NCBI RefSeq assembly: GCF_000003195.3
Contig: NC_012870.2
Location: 20,824,501 to 20,888,500 of the forward strand
DNA length: 64,000 nucleotides
Direction of reading: 5' to 3'
Origin: Sorghum bicolor
Lineage: Eukaryota; Streptophyta; Magnoliopsida; Poales; Poaceae
Of the stretch, positions 11,771 through 22,100 are shown in pieces. The translations under genes were made by a program, and so were the position numbers. A model generated the notes under the pieces. That model was not told the DNA's origin. It saw only the letters and a list, made by a program, of their open reading frames with translations, and searched no databases. The stretch's first letter is position 1. The number at the start of each line of letters is the position of its first letter.

Positions 11771-13324
11771 TCAACATCTCTGGTTAGGTAGCATACCTCG
11801 TGGTTTTTCTGAAAAGTCACTTAGAAATTTATTCCCTACACGGTCCTGAAGATCAACATCATCATCCAGCCAATTCACTGTAGCTGTGGGTGGAGCCTGT
11901 ACTGCTACATCCACACTAATTCTCTCTCCCTTTGGTGTTGTCACAACTACTACTTTCTCTTTGCACTTAATCTCCGTAGTATATTTCTTCATCCAATCCA
12001 AACCCAAGATCACATCTATGCCTGAGGTTCTCATAGCCATAGGACTAACCGGGAAATCTACCCCCCTTAAAGAAAGACTTGCTGAGGGGCAACAATATGA
12101 AACTGGTATAGTTCCTCTAGGTGAGTTTACTAGCATATGGGTTTTCATGGCAACTAGTGGAATGCTATGAGCTCTAACAAATGCTTGCGATATGAATGTA
12201 TGCGAAGCTCCAGAATCAAATAAAACTGTAGCGGGAATAGAGTTGATACTGAACGTACCCATCATAATCTCCGGTCCCTCTTGTACTGTCTCTGCAGCCA
12301 CATGGTTCACCTTTGCTCCATGAGAATTAGACTTTTGGTTGTTGTTCTGCTGGTTGAATCTCTCCGGGCAATCATATGACATATGACCTTCTTTCCCACA
12401 GCGAAAACACCTAGTCGGGGTATTGGAAGCACTTCTCTTCATAGAGCTGGCATTTGAATTTCCTGAGCGGTGAATCTGCTGACCACTCTGCTGTTGATTA
12501 GGATTACGCTGAGGTTGTTGGTTGCGATCCCGTTGACTAACTGGTCCATGGTACCTCTGTTGATCGCCCTGCTGAGAATTGAAACGTTGGCGGTTGTTGC
12601 CTCCAGAACCTTAGGCTAACATTCTTCTCTTCTTATCTTGACCTTTACGCATGTTATCCAACACAATAGCACGGTTCACCAGAGCCTGGAATGTAGGGTA
12701 GGTATTTCCAGCCAGTTGCAATCTGAGTTCATAGTAAAGACCTTTCATGAAGAGACGTTGTTTGTCAGCATCTTCTCTGACTTCGTTTGGAGCATAGCGA
12801 GCCAACTGCTCAAACATGTCATGATACTCGGCCACAGACATAGAACCCATCCTAAGAGATCTAAATTCTTCCTGCTTGAGCTCCATCATTCCTTCATTGA
12901 TGTGTCGTGCTCGGAAGTCTCTGCAAAATTCTAACCAAGTGACAGGAGGAGCATTGTTGGGACGAGCAGCTTGATATGACTCCCACCAGGTCTGAGCTGC
13001 TCCCTGAAGTTGTCCAGAAGCATACAACACCTTCTCTAAGTCACTGCACTGTGCTATGTTTAGTTGCCTCTCCACAGCACGTAACCAATCATCCGCCTCC
13101 ATGGGATCCGCTGAGTGTGTAAATACCGGAGGTCTTCCCTTCATGAATTCCCCCCGCTTATCTCTCACATGAACAGGTGGTGGTGTTGGTGGAGGTTGTT
13201 GTTGTAGGTGTTGCATGAAGACGTGCATCATCTGATTCTGAGTTTGCATAAGTTCCTCCACAGTAATTGGGGCATTGTCACCATTGCCACGGCCTCTGCC
13301 TCTGCCTCTTCCCCTTGCTGTCAT
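11771..13324 (-). pseudogene. Gag-protease of the nested chromovirus, interrupted by one TAA
   Basis: One frame of 518 codons starts at the ATG of MTARGRGRGRG (13324). Residues about 40-230 are a retrotransposon Gag (PPVFTHSADPMEADDWL, then WWESYQA, WLEFCRDF and MSVAEYHDMFEQLARYAP). A TAA at 12613-12611 cuts the frame after KKRRMLA. Beyond it the same frame continues through a Gln/Asn-rich linker, a CCHC knuckle (CFRCGKEGHMSYDC) and an RVP_2 retropepsin with an intact FDSGASHTFIS catalytic site and VILGLDWM. It ends shortly after the protease (MLPNQRC) where pol was deleted. The stop separates the capsid from the nucleocapsid and protease. Whether it arose after insertion cannot be told from one copy. 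Confidence 0.85.
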
Positions 13325-14242
13325 CTGCATTCCAAGGTATATAAACACATCTTAGTAATGTCCAGCATGACAATTACAAGAGTTAACCGAATCTGAAATT
13401 TTCTGGGTAACATCCAACATCAGCAGATCAGAAAATCAGTAATATCTCGAGTTCCAGAATTCAAAAGGATACATGCTGTACACCGTTGGAAAGATAAAGA
13501 AATTGTCTACAACTTTCATTTAGATCATATTACCAGATTCCAACGTGAGGTTAACCAAAAACTGGGTACAACCGAAACTGTTCCAGAATTCCAGACTGCG
13601 CAGAAACCTCAACTTGAAACAGTCATAACTCTCAGCTCATAATCGATGATATGGTCATTCTTGCGGCATTGGAAAGATATGGAAGTCTACTTGTTCCCAG
13701 AAAAATTTGATGGACATTGCATGAACAGATTTTGAGATGTACCAGATTCATTGCAGACTGCTCCATAAAACAGCAAAGGACAGAAACAGAATTTTAACCA
13801 ACCCCAACTATTTAGTTCACTACTCCTTATGCCTTAGGCCTATAAACTAAATGATATCGTGGAGAAAACCCACAAGATCATTGCACTCATTACAAAGATC
13901 CAAATCAATCATAAGCATAATAACAAACCAAACCAAGCATCAAAGGTTCACACTTCAAGCATTAACTCAACTTGCGGTACTATCGTTCTCTTCCTATTAA
14001 GGGCAAAGATTCCTAAAATTCTCTTTCAACTATGTAAGCAGGTGATAAGAGAAGGTTCTAAAAGCATATTCAAAGCAAGGAGTGGGGATGAGAACAAGTC
14101 TTTAAGATAAGCAACAAGGTGAAGATGAATAGGATATAGTGTAGAAGAAAATATCAAGGTTTATAGAACAAGGATTTTATAGCAATTTCAAAATCTTATG
14201 ACGGCCAATTTCTAACTAGGCTTGCGTCCGACAGTCAACAAA
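13325..14242 (-). other. Untranslated leader of the nested chromovirus
   Basis: This interval lies between the primer-binding site and the Gag start. It is AT-rich, has no long frame in the element's orientation and presumably holds packaging and dimerisation signals, which I cannot identify by eye. Confidence 0.5.
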
Positions 14243-14254
14243 GCTCTGATACCA
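14243..14254 (-). promoter_or_regulatory. Primer-binding site, initiator tRNA-Met
   Basis: On the minus strand TGGTATCAGAGC begins 4 bases after the 5' LTR end (ACA-AAT-TGG...). This is the standard plant initiator tRNA-Met complement used by many plant LTR retrotransposons. It fixes the element's orientation. Confidence 0.85.
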
Positions 14255-14257
14255 ATT

Positions 14258-17041
14258 TGTCACACCCATATTTTAAGAACAAAATAGGATGCATAAAAGA
14301 CTCATATGTGCCCCAGAAACAGTCGCACACATAAGTAGACAAATCTCAAATGTACCATTGCAGTGTTTATTACATAGCGGAATATAAAATATCACATAGT
14401 CTCATACAAAAATGATAGCATAAAGTAAACAACGCTCTCGACGGAAGCTCCACACAGGGACACTGTTGACTGGTTGACTCCAAACCTAGTACTCATAACG
14501 GTAATCCTCATTCCAGACATCTTCATTATCATTTCCTGAGGTGTTGGGAAATTGCAAGAGTGAGCACATATCGTACTCAACAAGTATAACCAGGGGTTCA
14601 TGAGGCTCAAATAGCTGACACTGGTTTGACTGCAATTAGCTTTTAATAGTGGATAGCATGTTCATAATTAATGAGCAATTCTCAAGGTAGCATAAATAAT
14701 CCATTAATCCCATAACCACATGATCATTTGTATACAGGAATTATGAATAACACATATAAACAACATAATAAACCATCATTTATCATCATTAGTCATGTTC
14801 ATCAGAGTCCGCCTATTCCGTCAGTTTTCCGGGCCGCCCGTATCCGTGGGCACGGCTAGTATACCAGATTTAACACTCTGCAGAGGTTGTACATCTTTAC
14901 CCATGAGTCGTGATTTACCCTTTCGCCCGAGGTGATCAGCCTCTTAACCCACTACCAAGGAAGGTCGGCAGGGATCACTATGAAGCCTTTCAAAGGTTTC
15001 GTCTAACAAGTTAGGGCCATTAGATTCACTCGGCAGGCAGATATAGAGCCCCCCTTCCATGGCACATAACCCGCAGCCTATACACATGGACAGAGGCCAC
15101 ACTATACCCAACGTGTCTAGCCATTCTTACGCCATTTAAGGTAACCGCTAACAAGCTAGAAAAAGGTCCTCATACTGAGCTAAAACCAGAGCCATGTAGC
15201 CCTCATGGTTGTACGAGTTGTCCCGGCTTTTGCCAAGGGATAAGTCCTTATGGAGGGTCAAGATCAATCTAGCAAAAGCTAGAGTTCTTTCCACCCTTTA
15301 TATTCAAGTTGCTAGAAAGCTTATTTTATTGTTTATTGTATATTCAAATATTCATGTTACAAGATCATGGATTAATAATCAAGCACTAGTAAGAACTACC
15401 CAAATGCATATCCAAATAGGTAACAAGGAATTCAGGATAACAATCATCTATGATTTTGCTAAGGTTATCAAGGTGAAAGCATGCATATGATATATAACGT
15501 ATTAATTGTGTATAGGTAACAAGGATGATCCCAAGTTATACTTGCCTTGCTCAAAGCTCTCCTGAGCCTGCTGGTCTTCAAATACTTGATCTTGAGCACC
15601 AACGTACGGCTCACCGTCTAATCCCAATCATCAATCAACAACACGCAATCCAATGTAGACAATCATACACGAAGCAAACAAGGTATAATTAGAACATTAC
15701 ACCAAACAGTGGTAAAACAAAGATAAAAGTTTATCAAAATATTCTACGCAGCGTTACGATCACACAAACGTAAAGTTCACGAAAATCGGAATTAAAACGG
15801 AGAAGTTATGCATTTTCCAAAATTTCCTATAGAGAAATAATTAATTAAATAATACCAGGAAGTTAAAAAGTTTCAAAACAGAGAATAAATAATTCTAACA
15901 TGTAGAGCTCGGAAATACGAATCTAACGAAATTTGAATGGACAAAAACGGAGTTAAAATGAATATTTTATGAGCAAAACACTTTCAATGGCAAAACTGTA
16001 ATTCTGGAAGGCGCATTTTAACTCATACCGACAGGAATACGCTTTCTAAACTGAAAAGCGTAAAAACGAAAGTACGCCATGGAGCGCGGGTGGAAAACTA
16101 AAGAAACCTAACATAATTTACCCCGAAGGGGTAAGTTCTATTTGCGGCCGTTGATTTTCAATCCGACGATGGAGATTGATCCTGGACGCTGGGCGGTGGT
16201 CCGGCCAGCAGGCTGCCGGCTCCGGTGCGGTGGCCACCATGGCCGGAGAGCCGAAACTCGCCGGAGCTCCTCGACTTCTCCTTTCCGAGCACCGTTTTTT
16301 GAAAGGAAAATACCGGGAGGGCGAGAAGCTCACCGCGAACGTAGCTAGGGGCTTGGCTCGGGCCGAGAGCTAGCAGAGGGGCGTGTCCACGCGCGGCGGC
16401 GAAAAGGGCTCCCGGCGAGATCCAGAACTCGCGAAACAAGGCACGGGGACTCGGTTTTGGCGACCTAGATGCGAAAACATGACGAGGGAGCGATGCTAGA
16501 AGCTTTATAGTGGTCGGTTTGCGCGCTTGGCAAGGAAATCGCGGGATCCGCGGATCCGATTCGGCGAGGAAACGTTTCCTGCTCGAGCACGGCAGGGAGG
16601 AAGAAGGAAAGGGCGCTGACGTGTGGGCCCGTGCTGTCAGCGACCAAGGAAGAGAAGAGAGAAGGGGCGCGCTGCGGCCTGTCCACTGGCTGTGCGCGCT
16701 GGTCCTCGGGGGTTTCCTGGGCCGCGCGCAAGGGGAAAAGGAAAGGGAGGGGTGTTGGGCCGGCTGGGGTTTCCTCCTTTGTTTTTTTTTCTTCTTCTTC
16801 CTTTTTTTTCTGTTTTCTAAAGCCTTCTTAAAATAGGGTTTTGAGAGCAACCAAAATCCAACCAAAAGAAATTAGCACAAAATAAATTATACCTTAGCAT
16901 GAATGCACAATCAAGTTTACTAACATATAATGAATTTTAATTTTAACAAAATTATTTATTCACTAAATTAAATGCTCACAAAAATACTTAAATAAATCAA
17001 ATTAAATCCTATTAATTGAAATTCAAATTTTGGGTGTTACA
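14258..17041 (-). repeat. 5' LTR of the nested chromovirus (2784 bp)
   Basis: This is the second copy of the LTR, at a constant offset of 5413 from the first. The length is the same, and the only differences I saw are two substitutions near 16887 and 16895 and poly-T lengths at 16782-16790 and 16802-16809. It contains the promoter that would drive the gag transcript. Confidence 0.9.
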
Positions 17042-17751
17042 GATCTTTGTTGTGCATTTGTTACTCTTGGAGGTGAAGCCTCCTAGACGGCTAGGCGTCG
17101 CGCGGCGAGCTCCCGTGCTTGTGGTGAGCAGCGGGAACAGTTTGTAATCATCTCTTGCAGCTAGTGAAATCACCCCTCCTTCAAGAGGTAACACTCTTGT
17201 TTGGAGAACGAGGGAAGGGCAAGCCATTGGTGGCAAGCCGGTCCTTGTGTGGGCACCTCAACAACGTGGACTTAGGCCAGCCTTAGTGGCGACGCTGAAC
17301 CACGGGATAAATATTGTGTGCTGATTTATATTCTTGCAATATTGTTGTTGAGGTGATTGTAGGGATTGTGGCCGATCTACTTGGTGGTACTTGTGCTGCT
17401 GCTTATATCTGTTATTCAGTGACTAACATACTTGCAGGAAGCTAGGAAATTTATCTGATCTAAATTTCCTTGGTTGAATTTTGAATTATACTAAGTTCCT
17501 CCTGCGCAGGGCGTCAGTGCCGCCCTCTAATCTGATAGATTTTTGAGTTGAAACTTTGAAGATTTGTCACTAGATATCTCAAGTACATCTTCACCAAGTT
17601 TGGGCTCCATTGGACTCACGGTTGTAGGAAGGCAGTGCCGCCCTCAAAGGGAGGCAGTGCCGCCCTGAGTTTTAGTTTTTGTTTGAGCAGAATTTTCACA
17701 GGCCTATTCACCCCCCCTCTAGGCCTCCTCGGTGACATCAAGGTCCTTTCA

Positions 17752-18060
17752 ATGTTTTTGTGCAACCTTGCTTTGGGCCCTATGGTAAATTGAAAGTACT
17801 TTATGTTTTCAAGGAGAATATTGGAGGGCGCCTTATGTTGGTGCTTTTAGCTACAATATGAATACTAAGAAGATGGCACCCCCTCTTCATGGAACATGAA
17901 TGGGAAGAGCTGAAGTTGCACATCGATCAATATAGTGGAATCAAGAACAAGAGAATTGTTGAGGATGATCTGGGAGGTGTCACAACACATACCAAGCTCA
18001 ATGGGGACTAAATACCTAATACCGTACCGATTTGCACTTCAGTAGGTGCAGCAACATTTG
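17752..18060 (+). pseudogene. LINE ORF2 C-terminal remnant, second part
   Basis: It continues the LINE remnant interrupted at 7255. The reading across the ATGTT duplication gives WWICGNKHV then a segment like F-G-P-Y-G-K-L-K-V-L-Y-V-F-K. This resembles the A-x-W-x-x-W-K-x-R-N-x-x-x-F pattern at the end of plant L1-type ORF2. It decays into non-coding sequence by about 18060. The two halves support a single LINE present before the solo LTR insertion. Confidence 0.45.
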
Positions 18061-19117
18061 ATGAGAGGGAGAGGGACATAAACCTTCTTTACATATAGCT
18101 TTTCAGGTGGTTAGTAGTTTAGATCTAGACTCTTTTGGCAAGTGTCCTCGAATATGATGTATTGAATCTTGTTTGGGCTTTATGTCGCAAGGAATAAAGA
18201 TGGGGAAAACTATTCACTAAAAAATATATAGAGAAACGCTATGAGAGAATATTTATGGTGATTATATGTTTAGGGTATCTTCTATTTAAGGATACCGGGG
18301 AACTAAGTTCACGAGGACTGTTGGAGATACTAGCTGATCATCATAACCAGTCTTTTGCATTTAATGCAATGCACGCACAACAAACATATGTTTCTTCATA
18401 TACTTTGCTAAATAATAAAACAAAATCATGTGTTCGAGATGGCTCAACACTTGTTTTTTGTTTATACCTTATTTAGTTACAAATTTAGCTTGTACCTAAA
18501 GCTAAAATAACATTTGCGATGTAACTTACTATAGTTGCAGTTGCAGCTTGAAAATTTCAAGTGTTAAAGTCTAACAACACTTGAGTTTTTATATTAGTAT
18601 ATAGAAACTAGTTCATATTTGAAACGGACATATATGAAAAATTAGAATTCTAAAATTGTACGTATATATACTAGCCAACGGCCAATAGATTATATTATGA
18701 TTATGAAGTGCTACACACCATCCACCATATCTTTTTGTAGCTCCAGCCCCTGCTAGGAAAAGCCGTAGAATTAACTGTATTTAGCAACGGCACGGCTACA
18801 CTAATATCTCCGCAGATGTCCTGTAAGTAGGTATATTCCTAGAAACAGAAACTTGCCCCATCGATCGAAGTCATTATGCGCAGGTGCAACTTCTACCAAG
18901 CATGATCAGTCGCTGCTTTGGCTTAATTTGGGTGATGGACTCGTATTAACTGTGTGATGCTGCCTCGCCAACAACACTGTCATTGTCTTGTCGCTGTGAA
19001 AATTAAACGAGTGCCTCCGATCCATATGTATCTACGCACACGCGTCAGCCAGCACACATTCCCGCAAGGCAAACCACACGAGAGATCTCCGCACACGCCA
19101 GCTAGTAGCAGCTGGTA
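18061..19117 (+). promoter_or_regulatory. Upstream region of the fatty alcohol oxidase gene
   Basis: This interval has no recognisable gene. Its last 100 bp become GC-rich toward the ATG at 19118, as is common in grass genes. TATA-like runs occur at about 18662-18669 (TATATATA) and 18831-18835, but neither can be assigned confidently. Any regulatory sites are unresolved. Confidence 0.35.
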
Positions 19118-22100
19118 ATGGCGGCGCAGGAGGAGGCGAAGGCGGCGACACGGCGCCGGAGGAGGGGACACCCTCTGCTGCGGGGGTGCAGGCGCGAGAG
19201 GTACACGCACGGGCTGCACCTGGCGCAGATGGAGGCGCTCCGCGCCATGTGCGGCGCGCTCATCCCGTCCCTGCCGCTGCCGCCGGTGACGGAACGGTCG
19301 CTCCACGGCGACAGCAGCGACGGCGGCGAACGCAAGGACCTCGAGCGGTTCTACCTCGCCTCTGCGGCCGACGGTACCATCCCCGAAGAGGTGAGCTACG
19401 GCTACCAGCTCACATCGATCGGCGCCGATCATCCATTCGTGGCTGCGTGCGTTGTGGTCCCTTCATCTTTCATTCGCAAATCATTCGGATTCACCACGTG
19501 ACCTCTTGTCGTACCCTACCCCTTTTGTCGTCGCTCCCCGCAGTAGCCATGCCGTTTGGTTGCATTCATACTAAAATCTAAAATTTTTTCAAGCTTTCTA
19601 ATCACATTAAATTTTACGATACATTTTAGAATATTAAATATAGATAAAAAATAACTAATTATATAGTTTGGCTGTAATTTACTAAACGAATCTTTTGAGC
19701 CTAGTTAGTTCATGGTTAGACAATAACTGTCAACTACAAACGAAAGTGCTATAGCGTGTTAGAATCCAAAAACCTTTTAGATCTAAACTAAGCCTTAGTT
19801 ACATCCGAAATCTAGACCAAAAATTTAAAATATTTTAAATTTTTTTGTTATATCGAATCTTACGGTAAATGCATTATCATTAAATATAGATAATAAAAAA
19901 TAACTAATTGTACTATAATTTATGAAACGAATCTTTAAAATCTAATTAATTCATAGTTAAATAACAATTACTAAATATAAACAAAATTGTTACAGTACGG
20001 AAACTATACAAGGCCTTATTTCTTTGCTTTTTGACAAAATTAATCAAAGGTCGCGGAGCTGGTGACTCGATGCGTTTGGGAGGCGGTGGTGCTGGTGAAC
20101 GTCGTGCTCTGGATCCTGAGCACCAAGGTGGGCACCTTGGCTCTCTGTGGCCGACTCTGCATCTCCGGCGGCAAGTTCCCCTACGTCCGCAAGTTCGCCG
20201 ACATGCCAGTGGAGCGGCGAGAGCAAGCATTGACGCAGTGGAACAGGACGCGGTGGTTGTTCCCCCTCAAAATCACCTTCGTCGTCGTCAAGATCCTCTC
20301 GCACTACGCATTCTACACGACGGTATGTTCTCATATATATGTGCTTGAGGAGTTCTGTTTGCAACAGAGTAATCAACAGAGTAGACTCTCTCGTCTGTTT
20401 CCTCTAGTTTTATACTACAGTAACAAAACAAACAGAGTAAACAGATGATAATTTCTATAGTTGCTTATGTCCACTACCGAAAGTAGGGGAGCCCTGCGTC
20501 CAACACAGTAATAAACCTGAAAGACCCTATGCATGTTCTCGAAAAAAAATAAACCTGAAAGACTCGACCAAATAACGTTGGACGCCGCCGATTCCTCTTG
20601 CTTTGCAGTCATCCCTACTCCACCAGCAAACAGATGTTTTAGACCACCTAGCAAGCTGTTGACCGACATCTCCCTGTTCGTCGTGGACTTCTTTTTTTTT
20701 TGTTATCTATGCTCGCATGCAAAACATTGTTCGTTTAAACGGTTGTTTATTAATCTGTTTACGCCATGTAAACATTATATGGTGTTATCTGTTTTCGTTT
20801 AATCAATCATTTATTTCATTTAAATTTGTTATTTAGTCTGAACAATGACTAAATGATATATGGCTAATTATTTATTTAGAAAAACATTGGTGCTAACTAC
20901 TAAAAAAGATTCGTGCATTAGCAAAAATCTACTACATATTATATGAAAATGTTACTTCACTACCAGAATCCTGAATTATTTTGAGGGCTAAGAATTTTCT
21001 TAAGTGCCAAAATGAAATTGAACCTACAAGAAAACGCATATTCTTGAGCGCTTAACTCACCAAGGTAAATCCATATTTTCTTGAGTGTTTTTACGAACCG
21101 CCAAGGTAATTGCTTATTTCCTTGGGTGCTATTCACAATCTCCAAGGTAATTCATATTTTCTTGAGAGATATTTGAAACTGCCAAGCTAATTTATATTTT
21201 CTTGTGTGTGACGGGAAACCCATAAGGAGGTTCTAAGAACTTCGAATTTTTTTTTTTGAATTTTCTAAAGGACCTCGGATGGAGATACAACCTAAACCAA
21301 AGTTATAGTATTTGATTGGATCTAAAACTTTTCAGTTCAATTTTTTTACACTTTAAACTATTTAGGATCTCAAATATTCGTTGTAAGATCCAATAACTGA
21401 ACATAAAAGAAAAGAATAATTCACTTAGTCACAAGTTACTACAAGATGTACCGGTAAGTGCACCACCTGAAGCCTTAGGCCACAAGTTTGATCCTTAGGA
21501 GCACATGAAAATGGCTTTCATTGAGTTATTTCTTGCTCTAGCTTTATATTCTCTACGTATCGGATTTAGAAGTCGTTTTGATAAGATTTGGGTCAAACAT
21601 TGAGAATATAAATCATCAACAATTTTTAAATTGTTGAGTTTATAAATATAAAAATTATATGAATAGATTTGTCTTGAAAATTACTTTTATAAAAGTATAC
21701 ATATATCATTTTTTCTAAATATTTTTATAAAAATAAGAGGTCAAAGTTGTGTTTTGGAGACCGTGTTGCTATCCTAAATGACTTCTAAATCAGATATGGA
21801 GGAAGTATTTCCTTGGAGATTCCCGGTCCTTAAGAAACAAATTTACTTGACAGTTGGAACATTCTTCTAATTTACTTGGCAATTAGAATATTATCTTTGT
21901 CGCTTTGGCAAATTACATGTGATCCTAGTTTCCTTGGTAGCCAGCCTCCATGGAAATCATCCTTCAGTGTCAAAATCACAAAGCAAAACAATCTTCCTTA
22001 TCCTCTATCCTTGACGTAATTTGCTTGATGGTTTATAGTTAAGAATTATTTCCTTGGCGATTTAGGGTGTTTTCCTTGGTGACTTTTGGCACTCAAGATA

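Larger units (their letters stand above)
8845..17041 (-). mobile_element. Non-autonomous chromovirus with gag-protease only (TR-GAG-like), 8197 bp
   Basis: This is a complete LTR retrotransposon on the minus strand. It has LTRs of 2784 bp at 8845-11628 and 14258-17041, an initiator-Met primer site, a gag-protease frame, a polypurine tract and a GATCT site duplication. The internal region is only 2629 bp. RT, RNase H and integrase are missing, but the last part of a chromodomain survives between the protease stop and the polypurine tract, so pol was removed by one internal deletion from a chromovirus. The LTRs differ by only two substitutions that I could find (11474/16887 and 11482/16895) plus compensating poly-T length changes, so insertion was very recent. 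Movement must have used pol proteins of a relative. Confidence 0.92.
7256..17751 (+). mobile_element. Copia-type solo LTR, split by a nested retrotransposon
   Basis: It starts TGAAAGTGCATC and ends GGTCCTTTCA, giving a 6-bp terminal inverted repeat (TGAAAG/CTTTCA). It is flanked by a perfect 5-bp duplication, ATGTT, at 7251-7255 and 17752-17756. After removing the nested element and its extra GATCT, the LTR is 2294 bp. No coding region, primer site or second LTR exists, so this is a solo LTR left by recombination. The 3' end (ATTCACCCCCCCTCTAGGCC) is the type seen in grass copia elements, probably the SIRE/Maximus group. That lineage name is my recollection and has not been tested. Confidence 0.8.
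19391..20049 (+). other. FAO intron 1 (659 bp)
   Basis: The donor is GAAGAG|GTGAGC and the acceptor is AATCAAAG|GTC. Splicing joins TIPEE to [11 protein letters not shown], as in other plant FAOs. Most of the intron is made of two diverged copies of one MITE family. Confidence 0.85.
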
